Position numbers and translations under genes: made by a program. A stretch of DNA of 64,000 bases, taken from Onthophagus taurus. Taxonomy: Eukaryota > Arthropoda > Insecta > Coleoptera > Scarabaeidae. Shown here in pieces: positions 23,001 through 36,300 of the stretch. Numbering within the stretch: position 1 is the stretch's first letter; the number at the start of each line of letters is the position of its first letter. Below the pieces are notes generated by a model that worked only from the letters and a program-made list of their open reading frames with translations, was not told where the DNA came from and searched no databases. The stretch lies in the NCBI RefSeq assembly GCF_036711975.1, contig NC_091973.1, positions 2,666,001 through 2,730,000 on the forward strand, read 5' to 3'.

Positions 23001-26000
23001 AACTTGTATGTTATGTGAAGTCCGCGTCCACTAATTTTATCCAAGATTTCAAACGTATTAGTCGGATAGTATTTAGGTGAAATAGTAGGAGGCGGCGTAT
23101 TTTGATTGATTGCGTCCGTTAACGAAACGGTTGGAAAATTAGTTGGCCTTAAAACCGGTGTAAACGTGTCACCTTCATCTAAATCAATTAATAAATCGAA
23201 ATTGGATGAAATTTTTTCGGTTTTTTCATTTCCCACGTGGTTCGACGTTTTTGGAGGTGGTTCCGATAAAATATCGACGACGTTTTCGTTACGTTCTGGT
23301 TCGGATTCCGATTCGGCTTCGCTGCTCGATCCGGATGAAGAACTATCTTCCGACGAAGACGCATTAGATGAATCAGATGCTGATTCACTCGACTCAGATT
23401 CTTCACCTTTTGATTCAAGAGAAATATCGCTTGAAGAGCTTCCCGAATCAAGATATTCCGATCCTTGCGAATTTTGCCGAGAAGATGGCATTTTCCAAAA
23501 TACTGGTCTTTTTTTCTCGGATTTTTGCTCTTCACCTTCAACGTCTCGAACGTTTCCGGGTGGGGGAACCGTTGGGAACGATGGTAAAGGTTCGTATCCG
23601 GTTGCAGGTTGGTTTATGAAATGTGATAATGAGCCTAACTGTAAATATTCGCGATCTTTAAAATGCGATTGGAGTTGAGGAGCGGGTTTCGGCCCTAAAA
23701 ATATTTCTTCCGCTCGTCGCGATAAAATGTTTAATTTCCCTTCTTGAACAAACGGTTTTAATAATCGTGCTCTATCTCTTATATCATAATCTTGATCATA
23801 TCGCGCCAAATTGAACACATAAATACATAATTGCTCAGTTTGTGTTTTATTTGTGAGGTAGAGCTTCGTAGCTAAATTTAATATTTGTAATTTTACAATG
23901 TCCGTCTCATCAACGAACGTTTTCGCCATTTTTCTTAAGACATCCGGTGCTATTAACGGCACAACTGTCGAATGTTCACCTAGCAACCATAGTATCGCAG
24001 CTCTAGCATTTGGAACTGTTATACTATCTAATAATTTGGTCATTTGTCTTATTATTTCTTTTGGATCCGCTGCCTTGGTTTGCAAAAGTCTTTTTACCAC
24101 GATTACACTTTCAGCAACAATCGCCTCTATTAAAAAAAAGAATATATAAAAAAGAAAATTATTGTGGTAGCGAACAAAATTGCGGTGAGTTATTATATCA
24201 TAGTTATGCATTTAAGCCATCTAGTTTTTAAGTGCAATATTAATTAAAGTAAGGATTGTCTTTACGTGTACGAATAATTTGATAATCAAATTGTTGTTTT
24301 AGTTCGATTATTGACGTCTATGGGGCGTTGCACTCAAAATGAAGATGTTTTTGTACAATATACAGGTGGTCCTTTTTATTTGCAACATCTTGAAGATGTT
24401 AAAAATGGTTCGTTTTTATCTTTTTTATCATTTAATAATTATTGTTTTAATAAAACAAATAAAACACAAACAATCATTGTGGATGATTTTATTTTTATTA
24501 ACTTTCCCGGTAAGTCATTATTTATTGAATCATCTTTAGGCGTATTTTGATATCTCCTCTAATTAACCTACAATATCATTGTGGAGATCTTGAATATATT
24601 AAGTATTACCCAAAATACTTGGTGTGTAGCTTAACTCTGTCTTATGTTTGACGATTTAGAGTGAAGCAATTTCATCTTAAACCGAAGTTACAGAGAACTA
24701 CATACTAGTCAGTAATAACCATTACTACCAGAGGATAATCAGAAAAGCAATAGGAATGTATTTAGAGTATGATTTGTCCATTCTGTGTGAAAAACTGGTC
24801 TTTGAACAATCCTTTAAGAAATCTCCGCCGAACAAAGATTTTCTCTAACATGAATCTTGTATCAAGGCACTGATAAATTCCCGATCTCACAGGATGTTTT
24901 GCCAGAATACTGACCACAGCCGACTTCGAAGACGTCGGCCGCTTCCAATAACCATAACACTTTGAATCGTAAGACCAAGTCCATTTTGCTTAAAACTGAT
25001 GAAAAAAGTTTTCAAAATGTTTCCAAAAATTATAATCATAAGACGAGTTGCGAGTAGCGATTAAAATCCGCGCTGTTGTATTGTAGACATGTAACATAAG
25101 CTGGAAATATTGTATGAAATAGACTTATTGTACTGTTCAAGAAACTTGGGGCTTTATTAAATTATTTCTGCCATAAATTTCAAGCAGATTAATAGTAGGA
25201 TCCACAAAGTTCAGAGAGTCGCCACAACATGATGACTCAGTTTGGCTCATTTTTGATAAAAATTTGACTCAGATTTTTCGTAGAAATATCCCTGACATGA
25301 TTTCCTAAATTTTCACCCCAAAAAACTTAAAAGGCATAGGTTTTTACAACACTTTGTTCTAAAATTTCAGTTTTTTACGTGTTACATTTCAAAATATAGA
25401 CGAGGCGGCGGAAAATATAATAAACCTTAGTTGATTATGATGTTCTCCTCTGGCTACTTGATGAAATTGTTCCGTGGTGCTTACATGGATATCCTAGGGG
25501 TGAAGAGATATGCATTTTTTTTTTGTTCCTACACGGCAGTGAGAAGAGGTTCCTGCAAGAAAATTCTCACGAACCATGATTTTTGTTAATTGCTACTATT
25601 TTGTACTTTTTTATTTCAAATTGAAATTTTAATTCGTTTAAAATTGTTACTTTCGAAACAAAAATTCTTCATATTGCACCAGAAAAGCATAATATATAAT
25701 ACTTAGGTATAATGAAAATCTTTCAACTCATTCAAGTCAAATAAAAACTTCCACCAGCATATTTTGTTAATCTCACAGGATGTTTTGCCAGAATACTGAC
25801 CACAGCCGACTTCGATGATGTCGGCCGCTTCCAATAACCATAACACTTTGAATCGTAAGACCAAGTCCATTTTGCTTAAAACTGATGAAAAAAGTTTTCA
25901 AAATGTTTCCAAAAATTATAATCATAAGACGAGTTGCGATCAAAATCCTCGCTATTGTATTGTAGACATGTAACATAAGCTGGAAATATTGTATGAAATA

Positions 26001-29000
26001 GGTTATAGACTTATTGTACTGTTCAAGAAACTTGGGGCTTTATTAGATTATTTCTGCCATAAATTTCAAGCAGATTAATAGTAGGATCCACAAAGTTCAG
26101 AGAGTCGCCACAACATGATGACTAGTTTCAGGCTCATTTTTGATAAAAATTTGACTGAAAAAACTTAAAAGGCATAGGTTTTTACAACACAAGTTGATTA
26201 TGATGTTCTCCTTTGGCTATTTGATGAAATTGTTCCGTGGTGCTTACATGGTCATCCTAGGGGCGAAGAGAAATGAATTTTTTTTTGTTCCTACACAGCA
26301 GTGAGAAGAGGTTCCTGCAAGAAAATTCTCACGAACCATGATTTTTGTTAATTGCTACTATTTTGTACTTTTTTATTTCCAATTGAAATTTTAATTCGTT
26401 TAAAATTGTTGCTTTCGAAACAAAAATTCTTCATATTGCACCAGAAAAGCATAATATACAGGTGTATCTGAATGACTGCAACAAACTTCAAGGGGAGATT
26501 CTTTAGTGAATTTTAAGGGTACTTTCATATATGAACCATGGGCGACTTCGGCCTCCCTGAGGAGCTACACCCCTTCAAAAATGGCGGAAAATTTTGGTTT
26601 AATTTTCTTTTCTCAAAAACCATAAACGCTGGGAAAATCAAATTTGGGGAATATGTTTAACTCATAATAGGGCACGTTTTGACCCTATTTGTACTTTCAA
26701 CCTATCCTTCTAAACTACTAAACGTAACCATCCCCGTTCAATTTATGCCTAGATCTTTTTATGAAGATGATAAATACATTGAAAAAATTTCAGTTAGATA
26801 GATAAAACTATTCTAAAACTTTTTTGTCTCTCTGATTTTCTTCGAAAATTTAATAATTTCTGAGAAAAAAAATAATTAAGCAAACACTAACTGTTAAGCT
26901 GTAGGGTTGTTAATCGAAAGTTGGAATGAATTTTTAATGAAAAAATCTTAGTAGGCTTTGCAATCTTTGTCAGAAATATTTTTGACGTTTAAATATCAGT
27001 GGTTTTCTTACTTTATTATTGTTTTATTTAAAATTTTGAAACGTCGAGTGAACGAGCGTAAATGCGATAGAACTTTATTCAAAAATTAATTTGAAAAACA
27101 ATAATAATAGTAAGAAAAACACTGACATTTAAACGTCAAAAATATTTCTGACAAAGATTACAGATTGGTGTAATTATTATTTGTTTCCATCATTCGTATC
27201 AAAATAAAATAAAGAGTTGCACTTTTTTAATGGATAATTGTTATATTTATGTTCTACCGGTTTCGACTCAACATAGAGTCATCTTCAGGAACGCGTCATG
27301 ATTTGAAAAAAGGGCCTGGTATCAATATTAAACATTTGTTCATGGTTAAAAACTTAAGAAAATCAAAAATAAAAGTGTAATTATGGGCGGATGCGATGAA
27401 TCGTTTAATAAAATGGTTGTAAACAACCATTTTATTAAACGAAACCGGTAGAACATAAATATAACAATTATCCATTAAAAAAGTGCAACTCTTTATTTTA
27501 TTTTGAAAGATTACAGAGCCTACTAAGATTTTTTCATTAAAAATTCATTCCAACTTTTGATCGACAACCCCGATGTTTAACGTGCAGTATTTGCTTTATT
27601 ATTTTTTTTCTCAAAAATTAGTCGTTTTTGGAAAAATTTCGAGAGACAAAAAAGTTTTAGAATACTTTCATCTATCTATGTAAAATTTTTCTAATGTATT
27701 TATCATCTGCATAAAAAAATTTTTAGCAAAAATGCAAAGGGGGTGGTTACGTTTAGTAGTTTAGAAGGATAGGTTGAAAGTACAAATAGGGTGCCTTATT
27801 ATGAGTTAAACATATTCCCCAAATTTCATTTTCCTAGCGTTTATGATTTTTGAGAAAAAGAAATTAAACCAAAATTTTCCGCCATTTTTGGAGGGGTGTA
27901 GTTCCTTAGGGGAGCCGAAGTCGCCCATGGTTTATATATCAAAGTACCCTTAAAATTCACTAAAGAATCACCCCTTGAAGTTTGTTGCAGTCATTCAGAT
28001 ACACCCTGTATAAAACTTAGGTATAATGAAAAACTTTCAACTCATTCAAGTCAAATAAAAACTTCCACCAGCATATTTTGTTCGCAAAAAAATCATAAAA
28101 TACAAACCGTTTCCATTTGAAAGTAAAGAGACCAAACCATTTAAACAAGAATCAGCAATATCGGCCAATCGACAAGCGCATTTTCCAATGGCTTGAATAG
28201 TAGCTGCAGCAAACACTTTATCACTACAAGATAAATACGCTTGCATCTCACGTAATATTAAGCTGACATTTGAATCGCAAGCCAAATTGGTAAGGACGTC
28301 TAATTTGAGCAGTTTTATTCGCAAGGGTTCGGACATTCGTACAAAAAAATGCTTGAGATAGTATTCGAACATCCCTCGTTTTTGGTAGCTCATCGAAGCG
28401 ATTGAATCCAATACGATGCATTGGATCTCGTTGTGGGAGCTCAATAGCCTTACTAGGGCTTTAGCAGCTAGTTGGGCTTCAGCTGAAGGTGCGCAATGGT
28501 GATAAAGTTGTGCTACTGAGACGACGACCGCCGCATTGCGTGATTGTAACAAAGGTCGTGATGATCTTAAAAGTAAGCGATGGTCGGGGTCTAATGTTGG
28601 CCCGGCGGAATGTTTATCTGAAGTATCAGAGTCTGTTTCTCCAGGTTTTCCAACTTGCTTTTTCTCCTAATTGATTATTATTGGGTAAAGTAAAAAAATG
28701 TATTTCAAAATTTTTTAAGCTAACTTACATGAATATTTGGGTCAGCGAATTGTGTCCTGCAATATCTCGTTAATGTGTTCAAAATAATAACTTGCCCCCA
28801 TTCATCAACGTCAACCAAAACATTACATAATTTCCTGTATACTTGATGTACAAGGTCGACTCGTTCTGGACAAACCTTCGTAAACGCCATAACAGCAGAT
28901 CCAATCACTAAGACTGTCTTATCAGCAAGCAATTTTTGAATAATCATTACTAATTCAGGTTTTGTATCTTTATCAAGACTATGAAGTTTTGGTATCGCAT

Positions 29001-29793
29001 GCGCGGCAGTTTTTCGAACGTATGGAGACATATCTTGAGCTGCATCGCGTATCGCTATCATTACAATGGGTGCTATCACATTAACCCGTATACTAGACAA
29101 TACTCGGAGAGCACCGGCGCGTATCAATTGGTTTGGTTCTTTTAGCGCTCTTTGGAATGTTGAAATCGAGAGTAATGCCAAATCCTGCTGTTCCTCTGCG
29201 TAACGTTCTAAATAAACATACACCAATTTTTTTACTTCAATATTTTTTGAGACAACGTTTTTCACCACAGCTGGAAACAGCATGGAGGCATCACGACCTT
29301 TTGCAATCATCTAAAAAGTTGATAATACTTTAAAAATATTATATTATATTACTTTAAATATATTAATACAAGTTATGTGTGTACGTTGAGAAACAATGAA
29401 AGTTAACACATAAAACAACTAAGTTTATTAATTTTTAATATTTTAAAATGATTTATTGCATAATAACCTTGTTATAACAGAAAAGTTACCCAACTAATTA
29501 AATCTATATGTTGAATTGAATCATAGTTGTTTATTCAAAAGTATAAAAATACATACCCCAATGATACGCTTCATTGCTTCTAGTTTTAAGCTATCTTTGT
29601 TCGAATCGAGCATTTCTTTAAGATCCTCGTGTCTAAAATAACTAAGAATAAGTAAGAAACATAAAGTTTTCGTGTACGAGAAACAGTACTTTTTGGTGTC
29701 CACATGAAAGAAGCCCCCTGATGCTGGGTCGATGCCATATTCAGTTTCTAAACTATTTGTTCGTTCATTACCGTATTGTATGTTGTTTGCCAT
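17024..29793 (-). CDS. AP3B1: AP-3 complex subunit beta
   Basis: Eight exons join in phase: 29690-29793, 29557-29632, 28729-29310, 28108-28666, 22901-24126, 22706-22844, 17226-17442 and 17024-17168, for 1015 aa. The product is the large beta subunit of the AP-3 adaptor, which sorts cargo to lysosomes and lysosome-related organelles (the Drosophila gene is ruby). Residues 35-600 are the adaptin trunk, with family strings [47 protein letters not shown] and DVDEWGQV. Residues about 663-720 are the Ser/Glu/Asp-rich hinge typical of beta-3. The C-terminal third is the ear, ending in [14 protein letters not shown]. Coding exons total 3.05 kb, but introns 4 and 6 are swollen to 4.0 and 5.3 kb by a foldback transposon, a duplication and a 372-bp tandem array. 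All splice sites remain canonical, so the gene looks functional. Confidence 0.96.
17497..22705. repeat. 372-bp tandem array, 14 units, in AP-3 beta intron 6
   Basis: Fourteen nearly identical units occur, with the phase marker TGTGTGATATCGACATGC at about 17598, 17970, 18342, 18714, 19086, 19458, 19830, 20202, 20574, 20945, 21317, 21689, 22060 and 22432 (spacing 371-372). Each unit carries exactly one hairpin core, always in the same orientation, for example 17710-17734. Two units (near 20325 and 22185) have GACGACTTCG in place of GACGTCTTCG. The right edge of the array coincides with the splice donor of AP-3 beta exon 6 (GTAAAAATTG on the minus strand), and every unit repeats that donor-like string. 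Both strands keep 64-83 codon open frames in most units, which high identity explains without coding. Confidence 0.95.
24127..24883. other. Unique part of AP-3 beta intron 4
   Basis: Intronic DNA next to exon 5. A plus-strand open frame of 79 codons (24311-24550) is present, but it has no recognisable family and is not counted as a gene. Confidence 0.5.
24884..26458. repeat. Tandem duplication of about 0.89 kb in AP-3 beta intron 4
   Basis: Unit 1 (about 24884-25768) and unit 2 (about 25769-26458, continuing at 28009-28080 after the inserted foldback element) begin with TCTCACAGGATGTTTTGCC. They share long identical runs, including ATTGTATTGTAGACATGTAA and ACTTCCACCAGCATATTTTG. Each starts with one damaged hairpin core, near 24919 and 25807. 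Unit 2 has lost about 90 bp relative to unit 1 around 26155-26190. Unit 2 adjoins exon 4 and may be the original. Confidence 0.85.
26459..28008. mobile_element. Foldback (long inverted repeat) DNA element with TA target duplication
   Basis: The ends are CAGGTGTATCTGAATGACTG at 26459 and its near-exact inverse ending in CAGATACACCCTG at 28008. They are flanked by TA on both sides (26457-26458, 28009-28010). The arms of about 500 bp are inverted copies of each other. They include GCGACTTCGGC near 26541 matched near 27920, and AATTTTTAATGAAAAAATCT near 26930 matched near 27530. The centre contains another hairpin around TTTTGACGTTTAAAT (26980 and 27135) and a nested insertion. No transposase frame is visible, so it is non-autonomous. 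TA target and CAGGGTG-like ends suggest a Tc1/mariner source, by inference. Confidence 0.88.
27164..27505. mobile_element. Element nested inside the foldback element
   Basis: It is flanked by an 11-bp direct repeat AAAGATTACAG at 27153-27163 and 27506-27516, as expected of a target-site duplication. Internally, about 55 bp around AGAGTTGCACTTTTTTAATG (from about 27213) recurs inverted near 27445-27495. The minus strand carries CTGAAGA, a short GACTC/GAGTC stem, then GAAAC (27258-27290). Such a layout loosely recalls the hammerhead core found in Penelope-like elements, but with an extra base in the stem junction. The class is uncertain. Confidence 0.65.
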
Positions 29794-30394
29794 TTTTGAG
29801 TGTAGACGAAAAAATCGGCAAAATCCCTTTCAAATCTAGTGTCTATTTACAGCAAAACGAACTCGCACAGAGAGACACGTCTCGTATGGCCATATTATTT
29901 ACAGTGGACAAATAAGTTTTCCAGCATAAGTGACGGTTATGCAACTATATTCACACGTTTAAACGATTTCGATTGTTGTTTTCGTCGTGATTTTTTTAAT
30001 CTCATTTATTGTTGCCCAATTTACCATATAAATAGGATTAATTGTGAGATATTTATCGTTTAACCTTAATAAATCGATAATTTAAAAACGCGCTTATAAA
30101 TTTTTATTGCGCATGAGCACGAGTTGAAAATTTAAATTGTTAAAAAAATGATACACCATAAATATGTTCAATGTGCCTTTATAATCATCATAATCATCCC
30201 GATATAAAATTTCAATCACATAAATTACAAGTATCGAATTTTTCAGATTTAGATCTGTAATTAAGATACGATTAAATAATTAATTTATTTGAACCTTGAC
30301 TAACATCAACAATGTGTTTGATTTTTGTTGTGACAAGATATCTTGACTACTGTCGGAGACATGACAAAATGTTATAGAAGGAAAGTAGTTATAA
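29794..30394. other. AP-3 beta upstream region
   Basis: AT-rich DNA directly upstream of the AP-3 beta start codon; the promoter and 5' UTR should lie here. No other gene was recognised. The repeat array begins at about 30395. Confidence 0.55.
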
Positions 30395-33300
30395 GTATTG
30401 TTCATGATACTTGGAGCGGCCGAGGTTATTTATTATATCACAAACAATACTTAGGGCTTCCATGGGGTGCCATAAATAAGTTCTTATTTTATTAATCTCG
30501 GCCGACTTCGAAGACGTCGGCCGCCCCAAGTATCATGACCCATACTTAGGGCGGCCGACGTCTTCGAAGTCGGCCGAGATGATTTTGTACATAAATTTCA
30601 AGCAAATTAGATTTATTGTATTGATCATGGTACTTGGGGCGGCCGACGTCTTCGAAGTCGGCCGAGGTTATTTCTTATATCACAAACAATACTTAGGGCT
30701 TCCATGGCGTGCCATAAATAAGTTCTTATTTTATTAATCTCGGCCGACTTCGAAGACGTCGGCCGCCCCAAGTATTATGACCCATACTTAGGGCGGCCGA
30801 CGTCTTCGAAGTCGACCGAGATTATTGAAGCGGCCGAGGTTATTTCTTATATCACGAACAATACTTAGGACTTCCATGGGGTGCCATACATAATTTCTTA
30901 TTTTATTAATCTCTGCTGAATTCGAAGACGCCGGCCGCACTGAATATTGCTCATGAACAATACAATAAGCATCAAGTATTGTAATCCAACCTAAGTATTA
31001 TTCATAAACAATATTTAGTGCGGCCGACGTCTTCGAAGTCGGCCGAGGTTATTTCTTATATCACAAACAATACTTAGGGCTTCCATGGGGTGCCATAAAC
31101 AATTTCTTATTTTAATAATCTCGGCCGACTTCGAAGACGTCGGCCGCCCTAAATATCATGACCCATACTTAGGGCGGCCGACGTCTTCGAAGTCGGCCGA
31201 GATGATTTTGTACATAAATTTCAAGCAAATTAGATTTATTGTATTGATCATGGTACTTGGGGCGGCCGACGTCTTCGAAGTCGGCCGCCCCAAGTATCAT
31301 GACCCATACTTAGGGCGGCCGACGTCTTCGAAGTCGGCCGAGGTTATTTCTTATATCACGAACAATACTTAGGACTTCCATGGGGTGCCATACATAATTT
31401 CTTATTTTATTAATCTCTGCTGAATTCGAAGACGTCGGCCGCACTGAATATTGCTCATGAACAATACAATAAGCATCAAGTATTGTAATCCAACCTAAGT
31501 ATTATTCATAAACAATATTTAGTGCGGCCGACGTCTTCGAAGTCGGCCGAGGTTATTTCTTATATCACAAACAATACTTAGGGCTTCCATGGGGTGCCAT
31601 AAACAATTTCTTATTTTAATAATCTCGGCCGACTTCGAAGACGTCGGCCGCCCTAAATATCATGACCCATACTTAGGGCGGCCGACGTCTTCGAAGTCGG
31701 CCGAGATGATTTTGTACATAAATTTCAAGCAAATTAGATTTATTGTATTGATCATGGTACTTGGGGCGGCCGACGTCTTCGAAGTCGGCCGAGGTTATTT
31801 CTTATATCACAAACAATACTTAGGGCTTCCATGGCGTGCCATAAATAAGTTCTTATTTTATTAATCTCGGCCGACTTCGAAGACGTCGGCCGCCCCAAGT
31901 ATTATGACCCATACTTAGGGCGGCCGACGTCTTCGAAGTCGGCCGAGGTTATTTCTTATATCACAAACAATACTTAGGGCTTCCATGGGGTGCCATAAAC
32001 AATTTCTTATTTTAATAATCTCGGCCGACTTCGAAGACGTCGGCCGCCCTAAATATCATGACCCATACTTAGGGCGGCCGACGTCTTCGAAGTCGGCCGA
32101 GATGATTTTGTACATAAATTTCAAGCAAATTAGATTTATTGTATTGATCATGGTACTTGGGGCGGCCGACGTCTTCGAAGTCGGCCGCCCCAAGTATCAT
32201 GACCCATACTTAGGGCGGCCGACGTCTTCGAAGTCGGCCGAGGTTATTTCTTATATCACAAACAATACTTAGGGCTTCCATGGGGTGCCATAAACAATTT
32301 CTTATTTTAATAATCTCGGCCGACTTCGAAGACGTCGGCCGCCCTAAATATCATGACCCATACTTAGGGCGGCCGACGTCTTCGAAGTCGGCCGAGATGA
32401 TTTTGTACATAAATTTCAAGCAAATTAGATTTATTGTATTGATCATGGTACTTGGGGCGGCCGACGTCTTCGAAGTCGGCCGCCCCAAGTATCATGACCC
32501 ATACTTAGGGCGGCCGACGTCTTCGAAGTCGGCCGAGGTTATTTCTTATATCACGAACAATACTTAGGACTTCCATGGGGTGCCATACATAATTTCTTAT
32601 TTTATTAATCTCTGCTGAATTCGAAGACGTCGGCCGCACTGAATATTGCTCATGAACAATACAATAAGCATCAAGTATTGTAATCCAACCTAAGTATTAT
32701 TCATAAACAATATTTAGTGCGGCCGACGTCTTCGAAGTCGGCCGAGGTTATTTCTTATATCACAAACAATACTTAGGGCTTCCATGGGGTGCCATAAACA
32801 ATTTCTTATTTTAATAATCTCGGCCGACTTCGAAGACGTCGGCCGCCCTAAATATCATGACCCATACTTAGGGCGGCCGACGTCTTCGAAGTCGGCCGAG
32901 ATGATTTTGTACATAAATTTCAAGCAAATTAGATTTATTGTATTGATCATGGTACTTGGGGCGGCCGACGTCTTCGAAGTCGGCCGAGGTTATTTCTTAT
33001 ATCACAAACAATACTTAGGGCTTCCATGGCGTGCCATAAATAAGTTCTTATTTTATTAATCTCGGCCGACTTCGAAGACGTCGGCCGCCCCAAGTATTAT
33101 GACCCATACTTAGGGCGGCCGACGTCTTCGAAGTCGGCCGAGGTTATTTCTTATATCACAAACAATACTTAGGGCTTCCATGGGGTGCCATAAACAATTT
33201 CTTATTTTAATAATCTCGGCCGACTTCGAAGACGTCGGCCGCCCTAAATATCATGACCCATACTTAGGGCGGCCGACGTCTTCGAAGTCGGCCGAGATGA

Positions 33301-36300
33301 TTTTGTACATAAATTTCAAGCAAATTAGATTTATTGTATTGATCATGGTACTTGGGGCGGCCGACGTCTTCGAAGTCGGCCGCCCCAAGTATCATGACCC
33401 ATACTTAGGGCGGCCGACGTCTTCGAAGTCGGCCGAGGTTATTTCTTATATCACGAACAATACTTAGGACTTCCATGGGGTGCCATACATAATTTCTTAT
33501 TTTATTAATCTCTGCTGAATTCGAAGACGTCGGCCGCACTGAATATTGCTCATGAACAATACAATAAGCATCAAGTATTGTAATCCAACCTAAGTATTAT
33601 TCATAAACAATATTTAGTGCGGCCGACGTCTTCGAAGTCGGCCGAGGTTATTTCTTATATCACAAACAATACTTAGGGCTTCCATGGGGTGCCATAAACA
33701 ATTTCTTATTTTAATAATCTCGGCCGACTTCGAAGACGTCGGCCGCCCTAAATATCATGACCCATACTTAGGGCGGCCGACGTCTTCGAAGTCGGCCGAG
33801 ATGATTTTGTACATAAATTTCAAGCAAATTAGATTTATTGTATTGATCATGGTACTTGGGGCGGCCGACGTCTTCGAAGTCGGCCGAGGTTATTTCTTAT
33901 ATCACAAACAATACTTAGGGCTTCCATGGCGTGCCATAAATAAGTTCTTATTTTATTAATCTCGGCCGACTTCGAAGACGTCGGCCGCCCCAAGTATTAT
34001 GACCCATACTTAGGGCGGCCGACGTCTTCGAAGTCGACCGAGATTATTGAAGCGGCCGAGGTTATTTCTTATATCACGAACAATACTTAGGACTTCCATG
34101 GGGTGCCATACATAATTTCTTATTTTATTAATCTCTGCTGAATTCGAAGACGCCGGCCGCACTGAATATTGCTCATGAACAATACAATAAGCATCAAGTA
34201 TTGTAATCCAACCTAAGTATTATTCATAAACAATATTTAGTGCGGCCGACGTCTTCGAAGTCGGCCGAGGTTATTTCTTATATCACAAACAATACTTAGG
34301 GCTTCCATGGGGTGCCATAAACAATTTCTTATTTTAATAATCTCGGCCGACTTCGAAGACGTCGGCCGCCCTAAATATCATGACCCATACTTAGGGCGGC
34401 CGACGTCTTCGAAGTCGGCCGAGATGATTTTGTACATAAATTTCAAGCAAATTAGATTTATTGTATTGATCATGGTACTTGGGGCGGCCGACGTCTTCGA
34501 AGTCGGCCGCCCCAAGTATCATGACCCATACTTAGGGCGGCCGACGTCTTCGAAGTCGGCCGAGGTTATTTCTTATATCACGAACAATACTTAGGACTTC
34601 CATGGGGTGCCATACATAATTTCTTATTTTATTAATCTCTGCTGAATTCGAAGACGTCGGCCGCACTGAATATTGCTCATGAACAATACAATAAGCATCA
34701 AGTATTGTAATCCAACCTAAGTATTATTCATAAACAATATTTAGTGCGGCCGACGTCTTCGAAGTCGGCCGAGGTTATTTCTTATATCACAAACAATACT
34801 TAGGGCTTCCATGGGGTGCCATAAACAATTTCTTATTTTAATAATCTCGGCCGACTTCGAAGACGTCGGCCGCCCTAAATATCATGACCCATACTTAGGG
34901 CGGCCGACGTCTTCGAAGTCGGCCGAGATGATTTTGTACATAAATTTCAAGCAAATTAGATTTATTGTATTGATCATGGTACTTGGGGCGGCCGACGTCT
35001 TCGAAGTCGGCCGAGGTTATTTCTTATATCACGAACAATACTTAGGACTTCCATGGGGTGCCATACATAATTTCTTATTTTATTAATCTCTGCTGAATTC
35101 GAAGACGTCGGCCGCACTGAATATTGCTCATGAACAATACAATAAGCATCAAGTATTGTAATCCAACCTAAGTATTATTCATAAACAATATTTAGTGCGG
35201 CCGACGTCTTCGAAGTCGGCCGAGGTTATTTCTTATATCACAAACAATACTTAGGGCTTCCATGGGGTGCCATAAACAATTTCTTATTTTAATAATCTCG
35301 GCCGACTTCGAAGACGTCGGCCGCACTGAATATTGCTCATGAACAATACAATAAGCATCAAGTATTGTAATCCAACCTAAATATTATTCATAAACAATAT
35401 TTAGTGCGGCCGACGTCTTCGAAGTCGGCCGAGGTTATTTCTTATATCACAAACAATACTTAGGGCTTCCAGGGAGTGCCATAAACAATTTCTTATTTTA
35501 ATAATCTCGGCCGACTTCGAAGACGTCGGCCGCACTAAATATCATGACCCATACTTAGGGCGGCCGACGTCTTCGAAGTCGGCCGAGATGATTTTGTACA
35601 TAAATTTCAAGCAAATTAGATTTATTGTATTGATCATGGTACTTGGGGCGGCCGACGTCTTCGAAGTCGGCCGAGGTTATTTCTTATATCACGAACAATA
35701 CTTAGGACTTCCATGGGGTGCCATACATAATTTCTTATTTTATTAATCTCTGCTGAATTCGAAGACGTCGGCCGCACTGAATATTGCTCATGAACAATAC
35801 AATAAGCATCAAGTATTGTAATCCAACCTAAGTATTATTCATAAACAATATTTAGTGCGGCCGACGTCTTCGAAGTCGGCCGAGGTTATTTCTTATATCA
35901 CAAACAATACTTAGGGCTTCCATGGGGTGCCATAAACAATTTCTTATTTTAATAATCTCGGCCGACTTCGAAGACGTCGGCCGCCCTAAATATCATGACC
36001 CATACTTAGGGCGGCCGACGTCTTCGAAGTCGGCCGAGATGATTTTGTACATAAATTTCAAGCAAATTAGATTTATTGTATTGATCATGGTACTTGGGGC
36101 GGCCGACGTCTTCGAAGTCGGCCGAGGTTATTTCTTATATCACGAACAATACTTAGGACTTCCATGGGGTGCCATACATAATTTCTTATTTTATTAATCT
36201 CTGCTGAATTCGAAGACGTCGGCCGCACTGAATATTGCTCATGAACAATACAATAAGCATCAAGTATTGTAATCCAACCTAAGTATTATTCATAAACAAT

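Noticed and set aside
23106-23678. 190-codon plus-strand frame rich in Ser and Asp
   Set aside because: It is antisense to the Ser/Glu-rich hinge of AP-3 beta exon 5, and its composition mirrors that exon.
24311-24550. 79-codon plus-strand frame in AP-3 beta intron 4
   Set aside because: It looks more protein-like than most, but I could not place it in a family and it has no second piece of evidence.
31085-36197. Repeated 91-95 codon plus-strand frames starting MGCHKQFLIL
   Set aside because: They are translations of the higher-order array and contain the hairpin core (ADFEDVGRP / AADVFEVGR). Their recurrence follows from DNA identity, with no sign of separate coding constraint.
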